NCBI RefSeq assembly: GCF_029227915.1
Contig: NC_079879.1
Span: forward strand, 6,822,001-6,886,000
Direction of reading: 5' to 3'
Length of the DNA stretch: 64,000 bases
Origin: Hydractinia symbiolongicarpus
Taxonomy: Eukaryota; Cnidaria; Hydrozoa; Anthoathecata; Hydractiniidae
Below the pieces are notes generated by a model. It was not told the DNA's origin and made no database searches. It saw only the letters and a program-made list of their open reading frames with translations. Every line of letters begins with the position of its first letter. The stretch's first letter is position 1. Shown here piece by piece: positions 33,857 to 46,284 of the stretch. Both the position numbers and the translations under genes were made by a program.

Positions 33857-34056
33857 GGACAACGTTTCGGGTTTTCACACCCGTTTTCAAGTCATATATA
33901 ATATAATATAATATAATATAATATAATATAATATAATATAATATAATATAATATAATATAATATAATATAATATAATATAATATAATATAATATAATATA
34001 ATATAATATAATATAATATAATATAATATAATATAATATAATATAATATAATATAT
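33857..34056. repeat. Penelope-type terminal motif plus (TATAA)n array
   Basis: A short motif with inverted CGGGT/ACCCG arms (33857-33893) runs directly into about 155 bases of a pure ATAAT pentanucleotide repeat. Confidence 0.8.
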
Positions 34057-34096
34057 GTATTACAAAACGTATTAAAACGTAAATAATGAAAAATTA

Positions 34097-34465
34097 CGCC
34101 TAATTAAGTAAATACAACTGTGCTGACCTGATGTTATTATTAAGTACGGGATTATCACGCAAGATGAAAAGGCTCTCTTTGATTTCAAGTGAGAAACGGC
34201 TATTCCCATGAGCAAGATTGCTGAAATTGTCAAGACACGAAACGTAGTTGTTGCATTGTTTCAGATGGTCTTTGATAGCAAATTGTTGCGTTGACAACGA
34301 TTTCTTACCTGTCAGTGGTGTAACACCAAGGTACTCGTTTATTCTATCTTTGAGATGTCTCGATGTCTCATCTATATAGGTGGCATTGCCGCCACCTCAC
34401 ATAACATCATATGACACCGGACATCTACCATAGTTATTTAAAATCTTTTTTGGTTGAAGATTTCT
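34097..34465 (-). pseudogene. Penelope-like element, GIY-YIG endonuclease end
   Basis: Reading minus: CPVSYDVM, a stop in place of the next residue, then GGGNATYIDETSRHLKDRIN, a GIY-YIG-type core start (TYI-x-x-TSR-x-L-x-x-RI). KKSLSTQQFAIKDHLKQC, FSLEIKESLFILRDNPVLN and a stop near 34100 follow. This matches the C-terminal endonuclease of Penelope-like elements, whose ends typically read KESLFI-x-R-x-PVLN. Only this 3' part is left. Terminal motif and simple repeat follow downstream. Confidence 0.75.
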
Positions 34466-34734
34466 TGCCTTTCCTTAATTACCAGTTTGAAACTACTTCA
34501 GTAGTTTTCTCGTGTTCTTATCAACTATTACTACCAGAACGATTTAATTCATAATGTTCACAAGCTTCTGTACCAACTTTGTCAACAATTAGTTTAAATA
34601 CAACTCGTGGGCGTATTAACATAGAGATATTTTTGAACCAATTTAACTTAACATTTTTAATTTTATTCAACCACTAGTATAAAGACAAAGATTTTAATTC
34701 AATTTAGTCAGGCTGTCAGGGAACAACTTTAGAT

Positions 34735-35814
34735 ATGTTGAACCAAACAAACTCGACACAAGTGTTCACCGAAAGGTTGTCAACATTGAATCGTTGTTTA
34801 ATCTTTGGTTTCTCTCTTGTATTCTGCATCGGCGTTCTGGGGAATTCTTTTATTATTTACGTATTTGGAAATAAACGTAATAAAGTTCTTTCAAAGGTTG
34901 AAATCTCAATACTTTTTCTGGCAGTAGCTGATTTAATTGCATCTACTGGAAATCCACTAATGTTTATATACTACACAGTTACAAACTATCAGAGATGGGA
35001 TTTTGGTGAAGTTGGTTGTAAAACTCTGCCTGTTCTTGGGCCTGTAGCCACATGTTGGTCTCAAGGTATAATCCTTATTATGGCTATTGACAGAGATCGA
35101 TCAATCGTCACCCCGTTAAAAAGTCAATTCACAAAACGCAAAATTTGTTGGGCGGTACTTTTCGCAGCAATTTATGCGATAGCGTCTTACTTCGACTATA
35201 TATGGCATGTAACATCTCATGGTTTGCATTGTATGACACCAAATCCAAACAATCTTGACAATGTGATTCCGCGAGTTTTTTCTCTACTGTTAACGGATTT
35301 GATTTTCTTGATTGCTTTCCTGATAACCGTACCAAGAGTATTAATCATACTCAAAAAGAAGAACTTCGTGTTTAAGGGAAAAGCGAGAAGAGCCCAAAAA
35401 AACAAAAGCAAACGAGCTGTTCGTATAATTCTAGCGATGGCTGTTGCCTTTGTTATATGTATTTACCCAAGAGATTTGCTTCAGGTATCGTTTCATATGA
35501 CCGAGGTGTTTCCACCGCGTATCCTTCCTGATTATGAGGTAGCCAATGTTGTAAATGCATCTTTGAAACTTCTTCATGCTGGAAACAGCTGCGTAAACAT
35601 TTTCATCTACTCAATACTGAATAAAAAAGTGAGAAGAGAGATGCGAAAATTTTTTGGCATTTTGGAAGCTGCGAAGTGCAAAAAGGAAAATTTAAAGACA
35701 ATTAAAGAAATGGCACAGGTTGTTCCTGTTAACACAGGAACCGATACTCGTGTGGAGGATGGTGGTATGCGGAACAGGACGGCATCAATCGAAACAATAC
35801 TAACAGATATCTAA
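34735..35814 (+). CDS. Rhodopsin-class (class A) GPCR, orphan, copy 1
   Basis: An intact, intronless 359-codon receptor. The N-tail has two N-glycosylation sites (NQT, NST). TM1 holds GNSFIIYVFG, TM2 LAVADLIAS (Asp2.50), and TM3 starts at Cys in GEVGCK and ends IMAIDRDRSIVTP, so the DRY motif reads DRD. TM4 is ICWAVLFAAIYAIAS and the ECL2 Cys is in LHCMTP. TM5 is DLIFLIAFLITVPRV with a basic third loop, TM6 has CIYP instead of CWxP, and TM7 NSCVNIFIY instead of NPxxY. There is no Lys at the opsin retinal site (six residues before the TM7 Asn is Ala). G-protein coupling at the plasma membrane is assumed from the class; the ligand is unknown. The upstream 200 bases resemble those of copy 2, so the duplication includes promoter sequence. 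Confidence 0.9.
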   Translation: MLNQTNSTQVFTERLSTLNRCLIFGFSLVFCIGVLGNSFIIYVFGNKRNKVLSKVEISILFLAVADLIASTGNPLMFIYYTVTNYQRWDFGEVGCKTLPVLGPVATCWSQGIILIMAIDRDRSIVTPLKSQFTKRKICWAVLFAAIYAIASYFDYIWHVTSHGLHCMTPNPNNLDNVIPRVFSLLLTDLIFLIAFLITVPRVLIILKKKNFVFKGKARRAQKNKSKRAVRIILAMAVAFVICIYPRDLLQVSFHMTEVFPPRILPDYEVANVVNASLKLLHAGNSCVNIFIYSILNKKVRREMRKFFGILEAAKCKKENLKTIKEMAQVVPVNTGTDTRVEDGGMRNRTASIETILTDI

Positions 35815-38800
35815 ATAAAAACATGATAAAAACGTTATATCTTTGTTTGTATGAATTTTCAGGATGTTGAAATGAAAATAACTTGTAAACGTCTCCCTTG
35901 ACGCAAGGAAATTTTTGGCTTCTTAATATGAGAGATCCAAAAGACAATAATCGCTGGGACAAGGGGCTTGTAAATGTTTGTTTATTTTTATATACACATG
36001 CATGAAAGTGCATTGAAAAAAAATATTTTTAATCTTAGATTTTTTTGATTTTTTTTGCTTGTTTAACCTTACTTATTATATCTTATTGTCAATGAAAATG
36101 AAATATACACAAGATTAATAATTCCGATTTGACATTTAACGAAATGCGACTTTTTGCAAAGTACCTCCAAATTTGGCCATTATTTAAAAGGAAGAAGGTC
36201 GTTTTTCAAGCACACAAAATTTGATTAATGTAAGCTAAGAAAAAAGTGTATATAGTCGCGAAAATGAATATAAGGGAGATAAATTCCCGTTCCTACCAAA
36301 GACTGCTGTCCTTCAAATTACATACAGTTGACAACCGAGACATAACCATACTTACTATACGCTTTCTTGATCACACCATTAAAATTAACAGTGCCAATAA
36401 TTCTTTCTTTCTTATGACAGCGATATAAAAGACAAGCTCTTAAGGCTTACACTATTAAACTTCGTGATAGAGAAGGTCATAAAAATTAAGCCAGAACGGC
36501 TTCTTATCAAACGTAAGTGTGTGAAACGCAATAAATATATAACCTATTCACGTTACGCGTGTTGAAAAAGTATTTAAAATCGTATATTTGTCCCTTGTGT
36601 ATGCATACCGAACAAATCTTCAAAAGTGTGAATGATAAAGAGACATTATTAGTTGCTCTCAGGATAATGAAATTGGCTGGTGTGGAAGATAAAATCAAGA
36701 ATTATCAGTGATAGGTCCAGATAACTTGCCTTTACATAATACAGCTGTATCGTAGAGTTTTATACAAACCGCATTAAGAGAACTTGGGTGAGATAATTAT
36801 CTACCAGAGGATTGTGAGGATCGATATAAAAAATGACCTTTTAAAATTAGAGCTGGCGTAGACTGGATTGCTGTTTAATTAGAATCTGCGTCATCAATAC
36901 GGCCTGATGGTCGTATTATTCTTAATGCCGTGTGGTAAGTGTAATTGTATTTCTGCTCGATCTGGATATATTAGGTAATATTTCCATACGGCGACTTACA
37001 TATCACGTAATTTGTATGCGTCCCATAGTGAGAACTGGGTCATCTTTGTTTATATTAACCATATTTTCGTCATCAAAGTAACTGTGCTTTGCTTAACACA
37101 AAGTTTATTGTCGAAAGAAATAAACAAGTATCTTCAGGATTTAATTCAGATTTTATCACCACTGAATCGCACCTGTAAAGAGTTAGAAACATTTCAGTGT
37201 TTTTCAACAGTGAACAATGCGTAACAAAAGTTTTCTTAGAGAAATAATAAAAATAAAAAAGAACAACTTGTAACGTTAATCTGCTCACCAAGTTGGATTA
37301 AGTTCCTTACGTTATGCTTTGATATGATATCATCTACACCATACCTTTCTGTGGTTGTACACAAACTAGTTCAATAAGCGACCAGTTGCTGAGGATCTAG
37401 GCCTCAAATTAGGCTAAAACTTCAGCAACTTAACAACGTTTACGCCTCACATTTATTCCCAGAACACCCTTACTTAGCATAGATATTATGTTAAAAGCAA
37501 TTATTTTTGCGTCGTGAAATAGGGTCGTAATCTATCATTAGAATCACGGTGTAAGTTGAAATTTGTCATACATAATGACGAACACAGTTCAAGGTCAAGG
37601 TATGGTTCACGATATCATTTCTGTGTCGGTAAAGAATTTAGATGCTAAGCAACCAGATATATAATTTCAGGGATAGCAATGTTTCTGCCCATAGCAGCCT
37701 AAGAATTGACTGAAAAATAGGCTTCTTATAAAATACATATACTTATTTATCTTTGGCATCTGTTACTTCTGAGAAGCAATTATATAAAGTTTATTTACAT
37801 CGTCATGGCTATCGTCAAGATTATTCATTTACCTGCTTGATTAAATCCGGAGTCCGAAAATCCTACCGAAAGTGACACAGCTTTACTCATATCCTTGTGA
37901 TATTTGTAATTAATAAATTATCCATACAAAGGTTTCCAACTCAATGGGAAAAAGGGGCTTTAAGTACATTATCTCTTTCAGGAAAGAATAACTAATTACA
38001 CTTGTGATAACAAAGAGGATTTAATACAAACAAATAACGCACATATTTTGATGATTAATATTTTTTTTGTATTAATAACAGAATATATTTTTTATTACTT
38101 CAATCTGATCAATTTTTAGGTGAACTTTTATTGGGGAGCGGCACATTGAGGTAAATTTGGCAACATCGTAGCTAAGTATAACCAGTAAGGGACTTAAATT
38201 TATAAGTACTCGTATTATCATTGTCATTTCATATCATTCTTTGGAAAGAAGAAAGTTGTAATCCTGTTTAGCAAAGAAAAGTTGTCTAAATTCTAACTAT
38301 TTCATCTATTTGTTTTTTCCAATTTTGTTTTCTGCTTTTTTTATCACGTTATCTTTTTAGGGGCAAACGGACTACTTACCTTACAGTCTAGTCTGCCAAA
38401 TGTAATCGCATTTTTTTAAATACCAGAAAATATGTCGTATAATATTTCTCTTTTTTAAAAATAAAAAACAAATTTGAGTTTCTCCTATGCTTGATTATTA
38501 ACTATCGGAAAGAATACACGTTTTTTTTACAAAATTAACGACCTTACAAATGAAGAAAGAAAATACTTTTTTTATTTTTAATGAGTATCCAGATTGAGGT
38601 AAAAAAAACCAAACAAGGAAACATTGTGGTTGTATGTAGAACGTCAAACGTTTTACTGAAGTAAATGTGTTATATAAAAAATCCTACTGACAAAATCACT
38701 TAGAAAAATCGTTAATAAGTTGTTTTGTTGTTTTACCTGTTCAACAGTTTGAACAGGTGAGATGAAGAAAAGTTTTAACTTGCAAGTTCCCTTGTCAGTT

Positions 38801-39512
38801 TCGCAATTCGAGTCGTTTTGAATGAAGCAATATTTTTTTCAATTTTCTTTTTTTCTTCTTCTTTCAACGTTGTCGCTTTCTTGTAGTGTTACGTAATCAA
38901 CTTTTGGTGCCTTTTCCATATGACAGGTCTCATAAAAACTAATAACATCGTTCTGGTTTCATAAAGTTCCTGTTAACGTTATTCAAAAATGTCTTCTTTG
39001 AATCCCTTTTCTAAACCACTTATATGAGCTGTGCCTCGCTAAAGGACACTGCTTATTTTATATGTTCAAAGCTTATTATATAATTAGAGGCCTTTGTTAA
39101 ATCCTCCATCAAAATCTCTTGAAGAATAGGTTCTTATCTTCTATAAAATAAATATCTTCTTATCTTCTTAATGATAAGAAGACAATTTTCTCAGAAAATA
39201 TTTCCCGATTGTCGTACATGTTGCCATATGACCGTTTCATCGTGAAATTCAAGAAATTTTCCTGTTTCTATTTCCACCGAAATTATAGAAAAAGTCATTT
39301 AGTGGATTTCTGCTTGTGAAGCGTGCTTAGGGTGAACTGTAATAAATGACGTTAGCTTCCGTACCAACATTATAAACAATTAAAATCTAATTTGTCACCA
39401 AGTGAATAATTAACTTTTATTAAATCACGTTTTAACGTCGTACTACGTCAGTACCCCAGTTAAAAGGCACGCTATTTTTTTGATTTAGTCAAACAGTGCT
39501 TTAGCAAATAAT
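35815..39512. other. Intergenic stretch between the two GPCRs
   Basis: Mostly non-coding and AT-rich. At 36560-36710 (+) a short frame reads KSYICPLCMHTEQIFKSVN and LLVALRIMKLAGVEDKIK, which looks like a worn protein fragment with a CxxC pair but is not assignable. Otherwise nothing recognised. Confidence 0.4.
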
Positions 39513-40601
39513 TTGGATACAATGAACCTAACAAACACGACACAAGCTGTTACCGAAAGGTTGTCAACATTGAATCGTTGTTTAATCTTTGGTTTCTCTC
39601 TTGTATTCTGCATCGGTGTTCTGGGGAATTCTTTTATTATTTACGTATTTGGAATTAAACGTAAAAAAGTACTTTCAAAGGTTGAAATTTCAATACTTTT
39701 TCTGGCAGTAGCTGATTTGATTGCATCTATTGGAAATCCACTAATGTTTATATACTACACAGTTACAAACTATCAGAGATGGGATTTTGGTGAAGTTGGT
39801 TGTAAAACTCTGCCTGTCCTTGGCCCTGTAGCAACATGTTGGTCTCAAGGTATAATTCTTATTATGGCTATTGACCGAGATCGCTTAATCGTATCACCCT
39901 TAAGAAGACAATTCACGAAAAGAATAATATGTTGGGCGGTACTTTTGGCGGCGATTTACGCGATAGCTTCTTATTTTGATTACATATGGCATGTGACATC
40001 CCACGGAAAGCATTGTATGACACCAAATCCAAGCAATCTCGACAATGTTATTCCGCGAGTTCTTTCTCTCTTGTTAACAGATTTGATTTTCTTGATTGCT
40101 TTTCTTGTAACTGTTCCAAGGATATTAATGACCCTGAGGAAGAAGAATCTTGTGTTTAATGGGAAAGCGAGAATAGATCACAAAAACAAAAATAAACGAG
40201 CTGTTCGTATAATTCTAGCGATGGCTGTTGCCTTTGTTATATGTATTTACCCAAGAGATTTGCTTCAAGTATCGTTTCATTTGACCGAGTTGTTTCCTGT
40301 GCGTATCCTTCCTGATTATGAGGTAGCCAATGTTGTGAATGCATTTTTGAAACTTCTTCATGCTGGAAACAGCTGCATAAATATTTTCATCTACTCAATA
40401 CTGAATAATAAAGTGAAAAGAGAGATGCAAATATATTTTAGTTTTCGAAAAATAGGAAATAGCAGAGAGAGAAGATTGAAAGAGATTGCGGCAGTGCTAA
40501 GCAGTGTTCCTGCTTCTGTGGAATGCGACAACTCCATGAAAAAAGACGTAATGCGAAATAGAACGGTATCGACTGAGACAATTTTAACAGAAAACTTATG
40601 A
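39513..40601 (+). CDS. Rhodopsin-class (class A) GPCR, orphan, copy 2
   Basis: An intact, intronless 362-codon receptor, about nine in ten residues identical by eye to the receptor at 34735-35814 through the seven TM segments. It has the same features: IDRDR for DRY, CIYP in TM6, NIFIY in TM7 and the Cys3.25-ECL2 Cys pair. Differences cluster in the second and third intracellular loops (RLIVSPLRRQ, ARIDHKNKNKR) and especially after TM7, where the tails share little apart from a conserved end (MRNRT-x-S-x-ETILT). A Met four codons in (39522) aligns with the start of copy 1. Tandem duplicate with diverging coupling and regulatory tail. Ligand unknown. Confidence 0.9.
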   Translation: MDTMNLTNTTQAVTERLSTLNRCLIFGFSLVFCIGVLGNSFIIYVFGIKRKKVLSKVEISILFLAVADLIASIGNPLMFIYYTVTNYQRWDFGEVGCKTLPVLGPVATCWSQGIILIMAIDRDRLIVSPLRRQFTKRIICWAVLLAAIYAIASYFDYIWHVTSHGKHCMTPNPSNLDNVIPRVLSLLLTDLIFLIAFLVTVPRILMTLRKKNLVFNGKARIDHKNKNKRAVRIILAMAVAFVICIYPRDLLQVSFHLTELFPVRILPDYEVANVVNAFLKLLHAGNSCINIFIYSILNNKVKREMQIYFSFRKIGNSRERRLKEIAAVLSSVPASVECDNSMKKDVMRNRTVSTETILTENL

Positions 40602-40806
40602 CCTAAGTGTTGATATCTGTGCAAGATTGGACACGAAAGTGCTTGCGAAGTATATAGAAAATACAGCCATGATGACAGGAATAAAGAATTAGAACGCAAG
40701 AATCCCTATTATTTTTTCAATGTAAATATTTAAATACTTATGCTCACACATTATTTTGTCGCATTCGATTTCTTTGATATACAAGGGCTAGATTTTACAA
40801 AATTAA

Positions 40807-41168
40807 GGGGCTGTTCACATGGAGGCGGGCTGCCATATTCATATAAAGTTTTTTACATCTCGGCCAGCCGGGATGGAAAAGTTCTTTACATTTCACAAAA
40901 GATTCATAAACAATGAAGACAAAAGAACATATTTCAAACTTTAAATAATTGATGACAATTTTTTTAAATCTAATATTAATTTCATCTCGCCTAGGCGGGC
41001 TGGCTCGCCTGTCATATGAACGCATTTTTATATTTCTATGCGTTGCTTAAGAACAGCGAGATCCCGCCTGACCGAGATCTCGGTACAAACAAGCGATATC
41101 TCGGCAAGGTGGGCTGGCTCGGTTATCATATGAACACATTTTTATTTTTTCATGTGTTTCTTATAGCA
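40807..41168. mobile_element. MITE copy 2 (inverted, truncated)
   Basis: Left end TTAA|GGGGCTGTTCACA. The interior matches 31980-32589 in inverse order (ccgagatctcggtacaaac, gatatctcggcaag). The right terminus is lost or replaced by an internal duplication of 'catatgaacRcatttttat'. Confidence 0.65.
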
Positions 41169-41867
41169 GTAAATGCTGAAACTTCCAAATCACATCACAA
41201 GTCAATAACCAATCAAATCCGTTTCTCCAGTAAGTAGAATATCAGAAAGTCTATCACAGAATCTCATTTTGTTAGACAACATTGTTTTTACAGGCGTTTT
41301 TGAAATTGGAAAAAAAAATTGATAATCTAATGGTTTCAACATAGCGAAATTAAAAATGTACTACTCGGTAGGCCCCGAAAAACCCAGCGAATCTACCGTC
41401 ATACATATTCCCCGCATCGCCATTTTCGGCCATCCTGTTATCATGACGTAATAAAATTTATTTGGACGTGGCTTATTACTCTGGTTATATGTGCAATTAT
41501 GATGCTTTTAAAAAAAAATTGTGGAAAGATTGCAGGAATATAAGCCACCATTTTGAACAGACTAATATAAGGCTTAAAAGTCACCTGACGATATAGTATA
41601 CAATACAATGAGAAAAATAGAGGGGTAAATAAAAAAGTGGAAATATGAATATATGTTTTTATCAACATTGTTTTTCTAACCCACTGTAACAACAGATGTT
41701 CTCAGATCATAGTTTTTTTAACCTTAATGAAATTTTTCAAAATTAACTGAATATCAACCATAAAACAGCATAACTTTATAGCTTTTGATCAAAAGGGGTT
41801 AATTTCCAGCCTGTGAACAGTACTTAAATTCCACAGACGGCTATTCTGTAACCACCAGAGAAGGAGA

Positions 41868-41995
41868 CTATCTCCAATACAATTACTTTAAAGGAATATA
41901 ATAATAAAGGAAAATCTGCAATACAATTACTTTAAAGGAAAAAACTTTCGCAAATTCGCGATTTTGTCGCCTCGCGAAAGTTTCTTCCTTTAACG
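41868..41995. repeat. Short direct and inverted repeats
   Basis: 'aatacaattactttaaagga' occurs twice (about 41877 and 41920). The arms AAAGGAAAAAACTTTCGC and GCGAAAGTTTCTTCCTTT (one mismatch) form a hairpin at 41934-41990. Confidence 0.6.
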
Positions 41996-43650
41996 TAAGA
42001 TCATTATAATGATTCTGCAATGTTGGTATGTGACGGTAAGTTCAAGAAGGTGATGACAGCATGTGACTTTGTTTAACCCGAAGCGTTTTTATGCTTTTAT
42101 TCCTTGTTATATGTTTCTCTTTGTGAACTTCAAAGTTCATTAGTTCAAATAATAGTTACTCAATTGATTTAAGACACAAAATTATCCTTTGCGAGAGTTC
42201 TTAGCCGAGGGAAAGTTTACTCACCGACCCTCAAAATTATTCAACTCTCCCCAATTTTTTCTCGATCAGGCTAAATTTTATTATAATTTAATACTTTACT
42301 TTTAAGAAAAGTTGGGTTGGGATTGAAGAACACAATGTGTATGATTATAATCGTAGAATAACTCCTTCGTCCCGGTTGGCAAACCTGCCTTCCGAAGTGC
42401 ACAAAAGATACATATTTCGCATACCAAGATTTACTTGAACACAACACAAATGCATCTAGAACTATACATGGTTGCGTAAGTTAACTTGGTACACTTATAA
42501 AATATCTTGACACAAGTGCATTCCTAGAAATGGTGACGTCATTGAATCGAAGTGACGTTACACAGGCCAATGGTTTTCTTTTCCTGCAAAACTTCTTATG
42601 AAACTTCTTATTAAATGAAAAAAAAACAGCTGGGCTGGAGCGTTCACATTAGAAATTTCCAGTCTGCCGAACCCAGATCTCGGTTCAACGTAACAAAACC
42701 TCGGTGAACCGAGCTGGCTCATTTAAATGATCACATTTTTACTTTTTTAAGGGAAATCGTTAATAGAAGTAAGGTCATTGCAAAATGGTAGAAACGCAAA
42801 TGAATAAATGGTGAAATAAATAATTTTATCTCTACGTCTGGTATGATAATAACTACATCAAAAAAAAATATTTTTAACTTTAAACGCCAGTTGAAATACT
42901 ACATTAAGAACTAAAATTTTTGAGGGAAAAAATGTCGGACACAATTTTTTACTTCAACGGAAAAATTTTAACCGAATTTCAAAAGTAATAATTACGGAAA
43001 ATGGCATTAAAGAAGAAGGATAGACCCATTTATAGCGTACATATATTCAATCAAGATCTAAAAAAGGGTCTTCAGGATCCAACTTTATAGATAGAGCCTT
43101 AGCAAAATGTGAAAGTAACAAAAATAATAGATTCTAGAACTTCAGTTTTTATTGATTTTCTGATTACCCTATATATAACTTCTATGCACTGGTCCTTTTA
43201 AAAAGAATTAGAAAAAACAAAAATTTTCAGACAAAAAAAACTTCGGCAGACACAAATTTTAAACGAAAAAAATTTCCGGACAAAAAAAAAATCCGTAAGC
43301 TTTTCCGTCCGAATATTTTCGTTCCTAATGTACTCACTCTCGAACAAGCAGAAAACGAAAAATTGCGAAAGGAAAATTAAACAAATGTTATGAATAATAA
43401 TCACGGTAACTAAGTATCAATATTTATGTAAATATGTTTAAAATATTAAACGGGATAGGTGAACACTTACTTACATTACCTCATATTTTCTAAACCTTGA
43501 TGTCATTTATTGATTAGCATAATTATCAGCATAATTATCCAAAGTCGAAATTCTTGAGAATCGATCAGGATAGACAAATCAAGATAGACAAAATTTCAAG
43601 CTCTTTTATATAAAGCCAACTTACGTATTTGCAGAAGGTAAGCTTCTAAT
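41996..43650. other. Gene-free stretch
   Basis: Besides the MITE fragment, the part 42930-43330 repeats 'gaaaaatttt...cggaca' phrases, a diverged low-complexity repeat. No gene seen. Confidence 0.35.
42631..42745. mobile_element. MITE fragment, third relative
   Basis: Contains 'gttcaca', 'agatctcggtt' and 'ccgagctggctcat' elements shared with the two longer copies. No intact ends. Confidence 0.45.
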
Positions 43651-43656
43651 CAATTA

Positions 43657-43910
43657 CTAGTAATCAATTTTATAAAAAACTTCAAGTGCTGACAACTGAC
43701 CGCTACTCCTTGGCGTAACCTTTTTTCCTTCTCCGCTGCTTTCATAATAAATGTATCCATATCTTCTTAAAGCATACAATTTCTGACTGCCAAAGCATGG
43801 ACCATATGAAGAAGAATAACAGACTGGAATGTTACCCGTCAACGTAATCTTGGAAAGACTTGGTTCAATGGAAAAGAGAAATGAATTTTCGCTCCTGGAG
43901 GTACCGTATG
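43657..43910 (-). CDS. TLDc-like C-terminal exon
   Basis: Acceptor AAATTTCAG at 43911, open to a stop at 43657. Reads ENSFLFSIEPS, CYSSSYGPCFGSQKLYAL and SALEVFYKID. The strand pattern F-L-F-S ... SSSYGP-F-G ... EVF is that of the C-terminal half of TLDc domains. This exon itself is undamaged. Confidence 0.55.
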
Positions 43911-44696
43911 CTGAAATTTAATATTAATACAAAGTGGTTGACCAGCAGAAAAATCCTCAGGAGTGTCTTTTTATTCAAGCATAATTAGTGATCTACTTTG
44001 TTGGGGTCCATGTCAATTTTTTTAAAAATATATATTACATTTGCTATTTTGTTCCTAAGGATAGTGCGTTCTTCAGTAAAACACAACTTTTACGTCACTA
44101 ACCAACCAGTACAGTATGCATACAATATGTCCTGAAAGGGACAAAATAGTAACAAAAAATTTCTGCTTATGTCATCACATTTTTGCAAATTCCTTAAAAC
44201 CCATTTGTTTTAGTTCTAAAATGAGTTTTAACATTCTGTTTGAAGTTTCTGGTGGTGCCTAAATAGATCAATATAAAAACGCGGCAAGATTCGCTGTTAG
44301 TTTTCTAAATACAGTTTTTTCTTGCATTTTATCGTGTTCTTGCGCTCTATATTCATAGGATAAGAGATATAATAAAAGTAAAACGCACTGGTTACAGTTG
44401 AAACAAATTTGTCTGTGAATAAAACTCATTACCTTTCCAGGGCGCCTTACTGAATTCTCCAAATATCTTTGTGCTTAAAAACTTAAAAATTGCCAACACG
44501 TTCTATCTGTTATCACATATGGTATGAAATTCGGACAAGCTGTTCCTACTACCACCATTATATCGCCAGCATAAAACATAAGTTCCCAAAACTAACCCCT
44601 CTTTCAACCATTTTCCAATTTGAACAATTTGATCCTGGGAGACAATTAAAGATAGAACTGAAAAAAAAAAATTGAAAAATTCTTTAAACTATAATA

Positions 44697-45000
44697 TCAA
44701 ATATCGGATTTCACATTTGAGCTTGTGTCAATCTTTCTATTACCCTCCTTTATCACACATTTGTATACTCCTGGAACTTGTACATTCGTGGTGATGGTAA
44801 AACTGTCTGCTTTCTTAATTACTTCGGAAATCATTGGTTTGTTCTGATAAAAAGAATAAAACGTTCCCTTCATGTGATATTGTGCACCAAAGCCGAACAT
44901 GTCAACGTAGCTGAATTATTCGTAACTTGCATGAAAAATGGAGGTTTGGACAAAAACGATAACTGTCTTGAATTCAGCTGAACGCTTTTTGTGGCTTTTC
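44697..45000 (-). pseudogene. Ig-like exon with frameshift
   Basis: Acceptor TTTTTTTGTAG at 45001. Reads KATKSVQLNSRQLSFLSKPP and NSATLTCSALVHN, then in another frame FYSFYQNKPMISEV and VQVPGVYKCVIKEG. Both Ig cysteines are present but in different frames. Confidence 0.55.
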
Positions 45001-45059
45001 CTACAAAAAAAGATTGGAAATTAAAGTTCCTTATAGGTTCTAGGCTTTTATAGGTCAAC

Positions 45060-46280
45060 TTCTTAATGAAGACATTATTATCTTTGCATGCAGTGATGCA
45101 AAAATGTAGAATCTCCTCAATTTAAACGCATTAATAACCACAACTCGAATTAGATCAATTAAGTCTGTGTCCAATCGATAAGGTGTATAAGGTTATATAA
45201 TAATACGCTAATTGCGCCTGTCTGTGACAGGCAAAGTAGGTGTAGTGTTTTACTTCGGACATTCATAGTTCCACTAAATTTTTTTTGTATATATTCGTGT
45301 TTAATTTAACAGGTGAAAACAAAAGATAAGGTATAATCATTTTTTAATGTTCCCTAACGCACAAGACACAAACTGTTGTCTATATCGTTTAATTTTTTAT
45401 TATACTTTATTATACCTAAAATCTGTTCATAATAAAAAGAGCTATATTTTCACAAAATTTTTAACTTGTTTTGAAAATTGGATGTTTTAACAGTCATTTT
45501 ATTTATAGAATAGTAAAATTTTTCACGCACCATACATCTAGTTTTATATAAAAACTAGTCGGTGGCCCGCAGGAAATATATATAAATTGTCGAAGGTCAA
45601 ACAAAATTCACAAAAATAATTCCAAATACATATAGTGAACAGGAAAACATTTTTTTACTTAAATTAAAATCAATTTCAACAAGGGAATAAAATAATCAAC
45701 AAACAATAATTATACTTATAAAAACTTCTTAAAATTTATTGTTCTTCTTATCATAACATTTTTTCAAAGTAAATTTAAGGGCGCGAAAAAGTTTTCAATG
45801 AAATAGACAACGCAGTGTTAATTGTCTGTAACTTTGTCTGCGTACCTATTTATAACAAATAAAATGCATTGAGGAACAATAAAAGTTAATTACCCATGAC
45901 ATTTGTATCAAAAAGATTAGAAATTAAATTTTTTTGTCAAGGCAAAATAAAAATAAAATTTTAAGATAGCGCGGCAAAAAGATGAATGAGTTTACGCTGC
46001 ACGTAACTCTTTTGAACGCACCTGGTATTATTAAAAAGATACACTATTTCCGTTTGTCTGTGACTGGCAAAATTGATGTGATGCTTTCCCTTTCACTGAT
46101 AATGATATCAGCATAGGAGCTATAGTTTAGTGGAATAGGAGAAGCCAACATTGTCGGATCAGACGCGCCATATAAAAAAATTTTTCAATTCAACTTTCTA
46201 GAATACAAAGGGCTAGATCACATGTGAACAGAAACTAATAATTTCAAGCATTACGAAGATAACAGTGATACCTTATTTCT
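45060..46280. other. Intron-like gene-free stretch
   Basis: At 45541-45580 'actagtcggtggcccgcagg' matches the start of the retroelement 3' tails found at 50385-50855. No coding content otherwise. Confidence 0.4.
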
Positions 46281-46284
46281 AAAT

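Noticed and set aside
34735-40601. GPCRs as hydrozoan opsins
   Set aside because: The retinal-binding Lys position in TM7 is Ala; the nearby Lys is four residues too early.
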